Assembly (NCBI RefSeq): GCF_013373865.1
Contig: NC_050474.1
Coordinates: 23,979,708-24,043,707 of the forward strand
DNA from: Monomorium pharaonis
Taxonomy: Eukaryota > Arthropoda > Insecta > Hymenoptera > Formicidae
DNA: 64,000 nt
Direction of reading: 5' to 3'
Translations under genes and position numbers: made by a program
The notes under the pieces: generated by a model
Databases searched by the model: none
The model's input: only the letters and a program-made list of their open reading frames with translations
Told to the model about the DNA's origin: nothing
Part shown: piece after piece, positions 1 to 13,485 of the stretch
How positions within the stretch are numbered: position 1 is the stretch's first letter
Layout: each line of letters starts with the position of its first letter

Positions 1-189
1 ATCATAAATATTGTGGACATATTTAACATATCATTGTTCTTTAATCTATATATGTACCAAAATATATTTGAAATAAAATTCGCAAATTAGAAAAGATATC
101 GTGTGGCATTCCAGAGTCTCCATTTTTTTTAACAAAAAATTAAAAATTTATAACTTATAGGAAGTACGTATCTGTTGATTTATTTACAG

Positions 190-339
190 GTTTATCCGGA
201 TGTGAGCCATGGTTTGGTGGGCGTAAGAGGACATTTGTATCTCTCCATGGGACAGTTCTTGGAAGACTGTTTTCAAAAACAAGTACCTGCCGACACGAAA
301 GCTGGACTTGGCAGTGGCGGTTCTGGTGGCATGTACTAA
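190..339 (+). CDS. Dipeptidyl peptidase 4/10-like protein, last exon only
   Basis: Terminal coding exon of a serine peptidase of the S9B (DPP4/DPP10) family; the rest lies outside the window. A pyrimidine-rich acceptor ending in AG at 188-189 precedes it, and the frame runs 49 codons to TAA at 337-339. The peptide opens VYPDVSHG and continues to HLYLSMGQFLEDCF. This is the end of the alpha/beta-hydrolase domain, where the S9B catalytic His sits in a D-x-H-G context and is followed by a helix ending in CF. The His is present here; Ser and Asp lie in upstream exons I cannot see, so active and inactive members cannot be separated. The final glycine/serine-rich residues (GLGSGGSGGMY) are unusual for the family. 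Fairly sure of family, unsure of paralogue. Confidence 0.8.
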   Translation, partial: VYPDVSHGLVGVRGHLYLSMGQFLEDCFQKQVPADTKAGLGSGGSGGMY

Positions 340-740
340 TATTAAGAGATAGTGATTACGTAAAGTATTGCGTAAAGATATCTACAAGTTGTTTAAAATT
401 GTATAAAAAGGGAGAAAGAGAAAAAAGAAAATTGTAAAGATCTAAACATCTCCAAATTGTGTTCCGTCAAATAGAATATTTAAAGATATATGCATGGCCC
501 GTTTTGTACTCCAATACTCGAAATTATGAGGTACAATGAGACGTATGTAAAATCATCCGTGCATGATTTACAATGCGTTTACATTGATTAAAAAAGCACA
601 TGCCGATCATTCTAATCAAATAAATTGTCTATGAGATATGTAAATAATATTTATTTTAAAAAATCTAAACATTAAATAAAATTGATACAACGGAATTTAT
701 CGCCGAAATAGAAAAAAATAGCAATATAACGACAATCTTA

Positions 741-881
<141 letters not shown>

Positions 882-2271
882 ATAAATTTTCTTAAAACAT
901 ATAATGATTATTATCTATAATAAGCTTGGTCCACGAACTGTAGCTCGAACTTTTCCTTTTTCCCTACTACTCGCGGAGCGCGTGCACGTACTGCAGCATG
1001 CTAATGATCACGTGGAGGAGACGATGTCACCTAAGAGTCAAAAAGGAAAAATGGTATAAGGCAATTGTGGAAAGAAGGGATATATTTTCCTCGAGTGTCT
1101 ACGGGGCCAGGACTGATCTATAATTATTTTAAAAAATGGCAACTTTTTTGTTTTAGAAAAAATTTTTATGTTTGTACATAGAGTAATTTGTTTATATTTT
1201 AAATACTTAAATAATTTTTTAAATATTTTTGTTAAAAGATAAATTTAAATGGAATTAATTTTTATAACAACTTTTATAACAAATTTTATATAATTTTTTT
1301 CACAAGAATATGTTTTTTAAACGTGTCATTGAATGTGTAAAAGAGACAAAGATGAAAATAAAAAAGTATAGAATTATATCTTGGCCAAAAAGTATCATTA
1401 TTCCATTTTTCTGCACATATCAATCATATGTATCAATTGCGCGCGCGCACACGAATATACATAAAGACATACACACAGACAAAGTTACCATATTTAAAGC
1501 TTCTGTCAACGCATATTTAATTTTTCACTTTTCCATCAGTGTACCTGGTATTGCTTATTTGTGTATATGATTCCGTAAAAACGTCTTATACATATATATA
1601 AACATCTATTAAGTCTCGAATATTTTTTTTCTATTGTATTTTAAAGTCTCTGAACAATGAAATTCTTGGTACACCAACTTTGTGCTGAACAAACAACAGA
1701 TTTTTATGCATGGTGTAATATGTCATGAGTACGAATAAGCATATGTTTATGTTGTGTGCTATGCATGTCACTTTTGTGTAACATGTAAATTTTAATGTTT
1801 TTTATTAATTCATAATATTATAAGAAATGTTAATGTTAACAGATGAATCCAGGCGTTTGCATGGTAAAGAAATATCATTTATACGCTAGCAATAAAAAAT
1901 AATTTTTCAAACATTAGTATCAACTAATATATTTGTACATTATTCATTACTAAAATTATCATTATTAAAGTTTAAGATTGAATGCAAAAAAAAGGAGAAT
2001 ATTTAAAGTTATATTAGAGATTTCATTGATTTTTCAAATAACTTAGCTTTTCACATTTGCGAAAAAGTAACAAGATACTTGAATGCCTAATATCTAATAC
2101 ATGAAACAGTGTAATATTTAACTGTGGAAAATATCTGCTAAAACAAAGTCAAAGTGAAAACAAGATAAAATACAGAAAATAAATCTGTAAAACTGGCAAT
2201 TCAAAGATAAAAGATTTGAAATGTTGAGATTTGTACGAAAATCTTTAATGTTTAATTCAAAATAGATATTC

Positions 2272-2309
<38 letters not shown>

Positions 2310-2504
2310 TACACTAGATATCTCCAGATTTCGCAAACCTCTTAATACCGCCGCCAGGATAAAAATGTCCCATCGATAAAATCAGATGTGTCGTGTGCCG
2401 GCCAATCGTCTTTTTTATTTAAGAGATATATGATAAGACTGTTCTAAGAAATATTAGTCAGATCTACTTTCTCACAAAAATAATTAAATAGAATAAGAGG
2501 TGTT

Positions 2505-2680
2505 TAAATTTTAAACCTTTATAAAAATATGATATTGGTCATTATTAAATTGATTATCAGTAATTAATTTCTATTTTTAGTATCAAAAGTACTGCTGTTA
2601 ATATTTTTAATATTCAAAATAAGTAACAATTACTAGTTACAATTTAATATCGACCAGTATTACATTTTTATAAGGAAAAT
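2505..2680. mobile_element. AT-rich fold-back element, copy 1 (related copy at 24150-24300)
   Basis: The ends are imperfect inverted repeats: CCTTTATAAAAAT at the left and ATTTTTATAAGG at the right. The core around TACTGCTGTTAATATTTTTAA is shared with 24150-24300, where the sequence also ends in CAGTATTACATTTTTATAAGG-like DNA. Two copies with shared ends fit a non-autonomous MITE family. No transposase is encoded. Confidence 0.6.
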
Positions 2681-3017
2681 GGAATAAAAATGTTATCCTG
2701 TTGGCGGTTCTAGTATAAAAGAATTATATACTTATGGATATGTTAATGTTCATTTAGAAGATTACATATAAAAGTGGCATAACTGTAATAATACAATGTA
2801 ATGAATTAAAAAATTAAAAAATTTACATCATGAATGAATATGTTTTTAGATTTGAGTACGATTTAAATCAATCGTAGAAAAAATTGCATCACCTAATTGT
2901 CCTAGTCAAATTATATGTTTAATCATAAAACAATGGCACATTATTCATACGTATACATACACCAATAAGTCTCAAATCTTTTTCTGAAATTATTACAAAT
3001 TAATATCTCACAATCAG

Positions 3018-4303
3018 TTAAAAATCAGAAATAGACTTAATATACTTCTTATTGGAACATCTACCCAAATGCAGCAACATATGGTTCTTCAAGTTGGTCG
3101 GCTTGCTGAAACCACGACTACAAATATGGCATCTAAACGGCCATAGTCCATTGTGTACATACATATGACTCTTCAGGTCACCCGGTGTCGGAAACGACTT
3201 TGAACATTGCGAACATTTGTGTGGTTTCTCCTAAAAAAAAAAAACCAAAACAAAAACAAAATATAATCTTTATAGCATGTATAACAGAATAGCAATACTA
3301 TTTTTTCCAACAATATTACAATAAAATGTAAAATTTCAGCATATTATTGAAATAAAAATTATAATATTTATATTCGTTTTCTCTTATATAATCCATTACA
3401 TTTTGATTTATTATTTTTCTTAAATATTATAAATTCTTTGTATAATAAAGTTTATTTATGATCTTGAAAATGTCAGTTTTGCTACATTTTAATTGCTCAT
3501 AATTTTTAATAAAATTATAATTAATTTTTATCATTTGTCATCGATTTACTTATAATAAATTGCCAATACCGCTAGAAGAGAAACATGAAAGTTAAAAAAA
3601 TAATCAAACAAAATGTTAAAAAATGAAACTGATTGTAATTAGTAATTATTATTTTAAAAAATGAGAAAGAAAATAAAAAGAGGGTAAAATGTAAAGAAAA
3701 CCGAGCTTTAAATCTTTCTTACTAAAAAAATGAAGAAATCTTGACGTTACTTAAAATATTATTAAATAATAAAATAAAATTTTAATTAATATTTTAAAGT
3801 ATTGAAATTAAAATTGAAAATATAAATCTAAGGTTTAATAAAATTTTACATCTTTTACTAAAATTATTGTAACATAAAATTTTTCTATGCTATGTTGTTC
3901 CATGATTACCATAATTTTAAGAGTACATTCTAACAGAAAATTCCTTCCAAATGTATTTAATGTATTTTCATTACTGAATTTTTGTTAAAGATAAATATAG
4001 TAAATATATTAAAATTTTGTCGAAAAATTTGTAAGAAACAAAAAACATTTGATTTTTAAAGGTACGTGGGAAAAGATTTGGCAAGATTTTTTGACTAAAA
4101 GTTAAAAACGGTTCGACCACGTTCTCGACGATTCCATCAGTAGCAATTATTCATATAGGCAGGAAAGCCATTTAACAAATAATCTTGCTAAACTAAAACC
4201 GGTGTATACGTGGCTCGTTAAGGCCGCCTGCAACGTTGCACTGCGTCGTTTTTCTCGCTCTTGCATGATGGGCGCGCGCGCGCGCGCGTGTGTGTGTCTC
4301 TCT

Positions 4304-4347
<44 letters not shown>

Positions 4348-6047
4348 ATGCGATATACCTTCTCTCGTTTACACGCGTAATCTCGGATGCACCTGCCGAT
4401 GGGCACAGGGTGTGATACGTGAACGAACATGTGTGTGTAAATTCCATGCTCTTTAAGTCTGGTTGATATTCATAGTTATGTATGTAAAAGAAATGAATTG
4501 CAAGTGACAGAATAATTACGTATACATATTTGAAAAGAATTAATAGAAATTTAATTATTTCGGTTAAAAATATCTTTAAAAGGTATTAAAAATATGCATA
4601 TTATTTTTAAAATTAAGCTTTTTCTTTATTTACACTTCTTGTAATAATTAAGAATGTAATAACTAAATTTTTTTTATATTATTGATTATAAAGATTAAAA
4701 AAACGTGTATGGTAATAAAAGAGAATTAAGAATGATTGAATGTTTATAAAAAAATTTTTATAAAAATATCAAATATTAAAATTATTATATTATTCTCTTT
4801 CTTTATCTCTATTTCTTGAGAGACAGATAGAGAAAATTAATGCTAATACTAAACACACACACACACACACACACACACATTCAGATGCACGCACAAGAGA
4901 AAAAGAAAGAGAGCTGGCAAATTATTCGGTTTAGCAGCGGCAAGTTTTTGTAGTAAAATATTTATTTGTAATATTTGTAATAAATCCCAATATCAATCTC
5001 TATAAGTCTGATGCGGGGTTAACGAAAAATCAAACTACGAATGCCAGCCAAAGAATAATAATAAAAAAGTAGATGTTCTATTTCGACTAAACGTTTATTT
5101 TTATGGTTGGCGCATTTTCTTTATATCATTACTTTTATAGAGAAAAAACTTAATACTCTCATTTTGTAGCGTCAAATCTCAGTTGTTTTGTACAAGAATA
5201 TATTTTTGAGAATGTAATAAACATTTTCAAAGGAAGCGACAATTTCACAACAATCAGTTAGAACGACGGAGTATTAGACACATTCGTTGCAAATGAGTAA
5301 TAATTTTTGTTTAAACACTTGTAGTGCTAAGAATTTTATGAGACAGAGAAGAAGATGAAATTTGGAAGAATTTCGCGGTAAAAAAGAAGAGTGCGAAAAG
5401 AAGAGGTAAAGACGGAGAGGCGAGGAGGAAAGGGAAAATCAGAGCAAAGTGACTCGCGCGGAAGGAGCAGTGAGATGACTGCAAAATGTGTGCGAGAGCA
5501 ACAGGGGAGAAGGCAGTAGGAGCCTCCTACTAGGAGGATGAGCAACGCGGTGAAGAGCCTCCGGCTCCGTACGCGTTCTCTGTCTCTCTAATTGGATCGC
5601 ATTCCATGCGGTAGCAAGTAATGGGCCAATTACAGTAGCTGATGGCACAGACCATCCTATATATATGGCTACCGAGATATCATTACTTCGGGATTAGAGA
5701 AACTCATACAGTTTCCGCTCTGCAATGAGTAAAAACTTTGCATTCTCGCTACCAAGTCCTCGTACGTATATTCTTTCCCCTTCGACCGATCGCTTTTTTT
5801 ATTAAATACTCTAATTCTATTAGATTTACGTAAGATATCAGAGACACAAAGAAGTTGACAACGCGTACAGTATGACTACGTACAAATTCGCAAACATTCG
5901 AATTAATTACAATTCTGATCAATTTGAGATCCATATTTACACTGATTTAAAGCGCCAAGCTCCATTTTGTTTCATATTGTCGTTCTTCTGTTTTCATACT
6001 CTTCTTAAAGTTCAAGTATTTATGTAATATTTATATTTTAAATTTAC

Positions 6048-6091
<44 letters not shown>

Positions 6092-7965
6092 TATTAAAAA
6101 TTAATTAAATTCATATTTAATTAACTGTACAATATGTACAAAGAGCTTGATATTTTTTATTATTCTTTCATTACTTACAACTTTACTAATTGACTGTATA
6201 TCCATAGAAAAATGTGTATGATGACAACAATTTCATTTATTACATGTAATCACAATTAAAGAAAAAAAATGAGAAAAAAAGAATATTATTTGATTTAAAT
6301 CTAGACAGATATAAAAATCTATATGTAGATACTCGATTGTACGAGTATTTAAAATGAATATGTGCCAAGCACTGACCTTAATATGAGTCATCCGATGATA
6401 GTAAAGATTTGACGAGGCTGTAAATTTCTTCCCACAAACAAGGCACTGATGAGGTTTTTCGCCGCTGTGGATACGCTTATGTGTATTCAACGAGCTCGAG
6501 GTTGAGAAACCCTTGTTACACACCATGCAGACATGTGGTTTCTCCCCTTCAATTTAACATCGTTTTTGAATTACTGTGCTAATCCTTCACATTTTATAAT
6601 TTCTGACTCAACTTATACGGACGACCGTGGTACAATCTTTTTCTTTAAATGCATTGTCGTTTGTTTCGATCATGAAATAAAAGCGATTATAATATCACAA
6701 TTTCCTATTTTATCATAAATTGCGTTACAATTTATGATAAACCCAGACAGCACGCATATCCAAAGAAAGTTGGAATATAAAACGTCTTAAAGATAGTGTT
6801 GTATAGGACGCTGCTATCTAAGAAATTATGCGAATACAGTAAAAAATTTACTTATAAAGATGCAAATATTATATGTAATACAATGAAACATTGTGCATTC
6901 TTTTGTTTTAAGATTATTCAAATATATAATCCAATAAAACTAAGAAATAAATCTAGGAAAAAATTTTACAATTAAAATAATTAGAATTACATTGCATTCT
7001 AGAGAAAGGCATATATTTACATGAAAAATTTTAATATAACAAAAATAAAACACCAAAATAAATTACTGTTTATAGTATAATGAAATATAATTTCTCTGAT
7101 TTCTTAATAGTAAAACTTAATTAAAATCAATTGCGCACATAAATTTTAGTAACGTTTAATAGAAAAATTGTGCCGTTTGTGCAAAACACAATATGAATAT
7201 GACAATAGTAGTTTTTACCTTCCGCAGACTATGTGAGGATTTAAAGAATTAAACCATTTTTTTATTTTAAGTTATTTAAGGCTGAGTCTGCCTTAAATTT
7301 AATACATGTACCAAAAAAAAATTTTGGATTATAAAAATTGTATTTTTATAATCGTATTTTTAAACGTTGAAAGAGTATATTGATTTTTTTCAGATTAGAG
7401 ATTCTCTTTGAAAAATATGACTGAGATGATCTGATTATGATGAAAATTCGGGAAGATTTGCGGAGGGTTAAGATATTCCGAAATTGCAAAGTTTTAATTA
7501 GATCAACGCGTATGTTTTATATGCGTATAGAAATAAGAATCAATGCGTATAGAAATAAGAATTAATATGATATACATATAGATAAATTTCATTGCTGATA
7601 TAAATTGATAATAAGTTTTAGCGTTTTGTTTTCATACCTGTATGCGTTCTCATATGTCGTTTCAAGAGAGACGGCCGATCGAAGGATTTGCCACAGACTT
7701 CGCAGGGTAATAAAATCCTCTCTCCTCGTTTAATTGTCGTCAAGATACTGCAATCGAGGTGATCACCGGCCAATGACAGCGTTGATGACGAGGATTCCTC
7801 GGACGTCGATTCGTATTCATCTAGCTCGTAATAAGAGTGTGACATCGGTGGTAGAGAATGATGAGCCAGTAACGTCATTGACAAGTCCAGCGGTGATTCT
7901 GCGTAATAAATAATTCAATTAAATTATACTTTCTATTGATTCCATTTTTAAGCAGTTAGAAAGAA

Positions 7966-8005
<40 letters not shown>

Positions 8006-11000
8006 AAAAAAATTACTTAAAAATCAAAATTAACACAATTGTTAAATTTAAATGTTTATTTAGAAATAATACGTGTGTAATATATATATATTGGTGATAT
8101 ATACGATCTTATTTCAATGCAAACCCGCGTCGATAAATTATACATTTCAATCTTATTGAAATTCTTCAAAGATTTATGTATAGCGCTCAATTCAGATTAA
8201 TTATCTGTATAAACATAACGTGTGATATTTTGTTTTATGCGGTGTATGGAAACTTCAAAACTTTTATCTTTGATGAAAACTTTAGAAAAAAGTTGTAAAT
8301 AATATTTTATAAATTTGTTCATTATGTTGGTAAAAATGAATATAATGGAAACAAAGCAATGTTATTTTTATTTGCTCTGAACTACCAAGTAAAATTCAAA
8401 GAAAAATAGATCGAGTTTATGGTCTTTCATCTCTCCGCCTATTGATCACCGTTGCGGCATCGTTTAGCGATAATCGCGGTACGATCAGAAAAAGAACAAT
8501 CTGATCGTTGAAAACTATCTGAAATGCAAATACGCAGCCGCGGCATTTTTGTCGGATGGATCACAAGGCTCGCGATTCCCGATTCAAATGCATGGGTCTG
8601 CCACAGTTCCTGAGTGCGCAAATCGAATATAAAAGACAGTACAATGGCTATGGAATGCTTAGACGATCTTTAACTACAACATGGAAACAATATTTTTTTA
8701 ATTGAATTTTAAAATGGGAAAAAGCAAAATAAAATTCTGTACAAATGCTTTGCAAATTTTATATGTAAGCATAACTTATATGATTTAGAATTCCTAAAAA
8801 TTCTTTTGTATGTATATATTTATCATTGCCATAGTAACAAATATTACAATATTTGCTGAAATGTTATATTTTGTGATGTACGAGATATCAAATATCATCT
8901 ATACGATAAGAAACATTTTATATTAAAATTAGTTTTTGTTTCTGTATTGAATTTTTTAAATACTCAAATGTTAATTTGTATAATACATGTACACTAATCA
9001 ACAAAATTATTGCATATGTAAATATGTGTCGAAATTTTGCATAATTTAAAATAAGTATAACACCGCGAAAAATATTGCACTTTTATTTCTTTAAAAAGCA
9101 TTTTAAAGCTTGAATTCTCTACTTTTTGAACGAATTTTGATAATTTCAATTATTTTTTTTTCACAAAACGGTACAATGATAAAGTTTGACCCGTTAAAAT
9201 AAAAAATATTTGTGCAATTTTGCGTAACATCTACTGTGGAAAAAATCGTGAAGACTTTCTGTTACTTGCACCTTACAGCGGAATCATTTCCCTATACTTT
9301 GAGTGGTTGTTCATTGCTGTGCGATTTTTTTGGTCGAGTTATTGAGATTTTAAGAGGAAAAAAAAAAAGATTATTTTGACTTTTATTGCTTATTACTCGT
9401 AAACACATACAGCGCTCCGCAAGAAGACAATGGAAAACTGAAAGTTTGCACTTTCGAATGCTGATTGATAAGTTGGGAGAAGCGCTTAGGAAAATTTGAC
9501 ACAAAATTCCACAGGACATTATTTGTGTTAAACCAATGTTCAACATTTTTTAATATCAAAATGACAATTTTAGAATAAGGAAATAAAAACTGTAAAAATA
9601 ATGTAATTTTAAAACGTAATCTTTAAATGAATAAAATGTATGTGTTAATTTAACATATTATAAATGTCAACTTTATTAAAAAATTATACTTCTACAATTT
9701 ACATTTAAATCGTGTCAAAATGATACATTTTGTGTTAAATTTCAAGACAATATTTACCGCAAAAAAATATTTAAAAAGTCTAAATATTTTTTTATTTATT
9801 TGATCTCATTACCCAGATAGCCACAAATGTATGTATGAGCACAAATTGTTCTCATGTTGCTAATAAAGATGTTAGCATCTTGCTATGCATTTACGTCGTC
9901 CCTTGTGCTGTTATTTGCTAGCATTCGACACTGATCTTAAATAATGTTAGCATAATGTTTGAAACGTGCAAAGAATTTTATTTCCGACATCGAATGCTAG
10001 CAAACAACAGCACAACGGACGACATAAATGCATAGGAAGATGCTAATATCTTTATTATACCAAACTGGCTATCTGAGTATAAAGAAAAGAACTTATTTCA
10101 GAACAATTATAAAAAATAATAAATTCTTAGACCGTATAAATGTTTAAACATATCGATGAAGTTAAGAAGACCTAAACGGTCGCAGCTAGATCTTGGTGCT
10201 GATTATAATTTTCTTAAATATATTAATTTAATAATCTCAGCTCATATAAACTGCAAAGAAATACGAAAATATTTACATCATTTCTAGAAATCTTTATGTA
10301 TGTAAACTGTAATACATTTATAAATTTTTTTCTTCCGTAATTTCTAAGTAAACCTTATTAAAATCTGAAATATATAAAAAGATACAAAAGTCTTTTTTTT
10401 TTTTTTTCTAGAAATCTGTATATGCCAATTCTAACCTATTCTAAAAATTTCTCATTTTATATAATGTCTCTTTCTAAACAAAATTTAAATTTGAAAATAG
10501 TATGTAAAGTATAAGTAAATTTAAAACCCATAAATTTAAAATATTATTCTAGAAATCTTCTAGTCATAAATATGTCATAAATTTAAAATAAGATAATTTC
10601 TTAAAAATTTTTGTCAGTACAATTTTACCTACATTTTTCACTCACCATCTAAAATAGAATCAATCGTGCACCTGTAGATTGCTGATCTGGAGCATACATC
10701 ATGCGAAATGATAACAAAATCCTGTTGCGTTACTGGTAGGAACCATGCTACTAGTTCCGTGTCTGGTTGAACGTTCTTTATCACCTCAAATATAGGTTCA
10801 CCTAAAGAAAGAAAAGCATCGAGTAAGATATCAAAAATATAGAGACAATCAACATTAATCAAAGAATTATTCTTGAAATTCTAAAATATTATTCTTCACT
10901 TTTATCTTTTTAAAACAATTATATTTTTTAAGGTTTACCTGTAGGGCTTTTTCTTTAAATTATGATATCTCTTATAGAATATTCTAGTTTTTTGCAATAT

Positions 11001-12185
11001 TAGTTAAAAAAATTTTTATCTTAATTTTTTCCAACAAATGTATTAAATTTAAAAGAAAAGCTTTTTTCAAAGTTTCCGTTTTCTTTTTTTATTATAATCT
11101 TTTTATAAATAAAAAATATGTATTTGCTTGTTATCATTGTATTCCTTAATGTTTAACGTAATATTTGCCATATGTTCATTTTTATAAAAATTATCAACAT
11201 AATCAAAGTTATGTCGGGTATACTTGTATCACACCCAATGTGTCGCTTTTGCGATAAAGCGGGTAACTGCTTCACATAGCATTATAAAATAAAAAAAACT
11301 TATAAAACTATATTTAAGTGTTGTTTTCTACTTACCCTTTACCTTTGTACCAATCAAATTAACTTGTTCATCATACGACTGAACGATACGGAGAAATCTT
11401 ATCCAATTGCATTGACGTTTGTTAAGATTGTAATTGGAGAAGAAGACTTCATCGTAACAACCGTATTCGCGTCTGATCTAAAAGCAAATCAACAATACAC
11501 GTATTGATGTCGAATTTTTGAAAACTTTGACATATATAATACATAACTAAGAAAGAGTTACTAAATATATATCGCTTAAGCTATTTTTTAATTATATTTT
11601 TCATTAATTTATATGCAAGTAAAAAATGTTAGAATATGTGTTTTAGGTATTTTTTAATGCAATATGTGCAACATAAGTGCATAATAAAAAAATTTTTTTA
11701 ATTCTTGATACAAGGCGCTACCATGTCTCTTGATAGTAAAATATATTAAATTTTACAAAGAGAATAATTTCTTTGAATATTTTTTTCTCCATTTGTCTGG
11801 ATTTACATTTCATTTATTTTAAACTACTTTGTAAAATATTTCATTATAATCATCTTTTACTTTTTTGAAATTTATCTAATTTTGATGGTGAGAATGCTTT
11901 AATTAGTGTCGAGTGCATAAAAAATTATATAAGTAATTTTGAGAAATATGTAGTACTCATACTTACATCATTGTCATCGAGGAGGGAATAAAGATCGATC
12001 TTGTCAAATCTGATTGATCCTTGAAATGGATATATCAAGGTTCCCGACGGGATAAATACATTTGACCATACCGAAATTCTTACATCTAAAGTATTTGAAT
12101 CATTTTTGAAGAGATTCTTGCAGGACGATTGATCATTGGTAAGAACCAAGGAGAATTCTCTAGGTATCAATACGCAAGTTTCCAT
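3018..12185 (-). CDS. PR/SET-domain C2H2 zinc-finger transcription regulator (PRDM family)
   Basis: Exons in coding order: about 12185-11967, 11477-11336, 10801-10646, 7898-7638, 6546-6377, 3230-3018; all internal junctions keep phase. The first three exons form a PR (SET-like) domain: VWSNVFIPSGTLIYPFQG, then CNWIRFLRIV, then NVQPDTELVAWFLP. The next exon carries PLDLS, the classic CtBP-binding motif, and the first C2H2 finger (CEVCGKSF). Four more fingers follow with HTGEKP-type linkers. Finger 3 to 4 uses IKEKP and finger 4 to 5 NGLWP. The protein ends 14 residues after LHLG with TAA at 3018-3020. Role by family: nuclear DNA-binding repressor or histone-modifying regulator. The start is uncertain: the frame is open upstream to about 12281 without a convincing ATG, the first ATG being at 12185. 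The family is clear; the exact PRDM orthologue is not. Confidence 0.82.
4272..4346. repeat. Compound GC/GT/CT microsatellite
   Basis: A (GC)n, (GT)n, (CT)n, (GT)n tract in the last intron of the PR-domain gene. Frames of His/Thr or Cys/Val across it are artefacts. A separate CA run lies at 4853-4879. Confidence 0.95.
6050..6088. repeat. (AT)n microsatellite
   Basis: AT dinucleotide run in the last intron of the PR-domain gene. Confidence 0.95.
7519..7563. repeat. Tandem duplication of about 22 bp, two copies
   Basis: ATGCGTATAGAAATAAGAAT occurs twice back to back just downstream of the donor of the first zinc-finger exon, inside the intron. Confidence 0.85.
8430..8620. promoter_or_regulatory. 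GC-richer intronic block with octamer motif, possible enhancer
   Basis: In the large intron between the PR domain and the fingers, base composition rises well above the flanks for about 200 bp. It contains a perfect POU octamer ATGCAAAT at 8524-8531 and an inverted pair ACGATCAG/CTGATCGT at about 8481-8508. No splice-bounded coding frame fits. Regulatory role is inference. Confidence 0.35.
9812..10078. mobile_element. Palindromic fold-back MITE
   Basis: Two arms of about 57 bp are reverse complements with few mismatches. The left arm runs from GTTAGCATCTTGCTATGCAT to TTTGCTAGCATTCG; the right arm begins CGAATGCTAGCAAACAACAG. Outer ends pair as CCAGATAGCC and GGCTATCTG. It sits in the large intron of the PR-domain gene and encodes nothing. 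Confidence 0.85.
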
Positions 12186-12285
12186 AACAGAGGCCCACGT
12201 GCAAAAAGCACTTTGAGGATTTACGACACTATAGTAATATTTCCACTTTGCGAATACATCCGTATATAATATCACTATCAAGGCA

Positions 12286-13440
12286 GAACGTTTTTTATTG
12301 GAAATTTCAAATCAAAACACATTTATTATAGTTGTGCAAAATGTTAGATTTTCAAATAATGTATCGCGTGTCAAACGAAAAATCTTTGCTAATTAATTTC
12401 AATGTAGATCAGAATTATACGTTTTTTTTTTAAATGACTTATTAATCTTCATATCCTGCACCGCGATGATAATTTATTTATTGCACATTAATTTGCGTAT
12501 ATCATCTATTGTCTTGGGACACGACATAACACATACGCGTACATGTGAGAATACAAAGAAACGGAGAGGCAGAATCGTTCGTTGTGCAAGGTGCAAGGCC
12601 CTCGGCCGACTGGACGGGATTAACCGACTGATCTTGACCTTGCGACGGGTTACCAGCATTTGCTACCGAATGGTTAGCCCTTCCCCACCTGAGACTACCA
12701 CCTATTCCCACTCGCCACACATGCTCTCGTCGCTCAGTCTTTTTCATCGGCGTAGTCAAGAAATAGCCTTAAGGATGCTTGACTGGCCTCGACTGGATTT
12801 CTCCACTCTTCATCAGTCGTTCGCTGTCATGTGATCGAGTCACTGTTAACATCCTCGATCGAATAAAATATAAAAAAACTACTCACACAGCACATTTTAT
12901 CTTATCTAAAAAGATTTTATTCCATCGTCATTTTATCCCATGTTTTGATATTGTGTGCTGTCAAGACTACGCAGCATGTTTTTTATTCAAAGAATATCCT
13001 AGGAATGTCCTTAAAATGTTATATGTCTTCAAAAGATCTGTATCGTATAAATATATATAGTGTATTAAGAGTGAAGAGGTAGAGAGAGCTATCAATTCCT
13101 TTATAATAGATCCTTTTAAATTTTCATTCATGTAATCGATATATTTGTATGTAATTGTGAAATAAAACACGATTTATCCAGGCAAGATGAACTCTACGCC
13201 AGTGTAACGTTCACCCTACTATAGATTCTGAAGTGTGGAGCGAGTGTTGGTCTGTTCAACCGGCACAAGGAAGCCGGCCGGTAATCCTCCTCGTCTTCTT
13301 CGTCATCTTCGTTGCCATCGTTGTCTTCTTCTTCCCCTTCTTCTTCTTCGCTCTTCCACTATTCACGACGACGTGAATATAGTAGAACTCAACTTCTTCA
13401 AAGAACACACGTGGGTAACCGCGCACCTGTCGCTCTCTGT

Positions 13441-13485
<45 letters not shown>

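Noticed and set aside
4193..4456. Three overlapping frames on both strands rich in His/Thr or Cys/Val
   Set aside because: They translate the GC/GT microsatellite; no splice sites or family match.
5336..5648. Two GC-richer minus-strand frames
   Set aside because: Low-complexity Leu/Ser/Pro composition in a purine-rich intronic tract; not connected in phase to the zinc-finger exons.
12466..12834. Plus-strand 122-codon frame with overlapping minus frames
   Set aside because: No recognisable domain, frames open on both strands, and it sits where the PR-domain gene promoter/5' UTR is expected.
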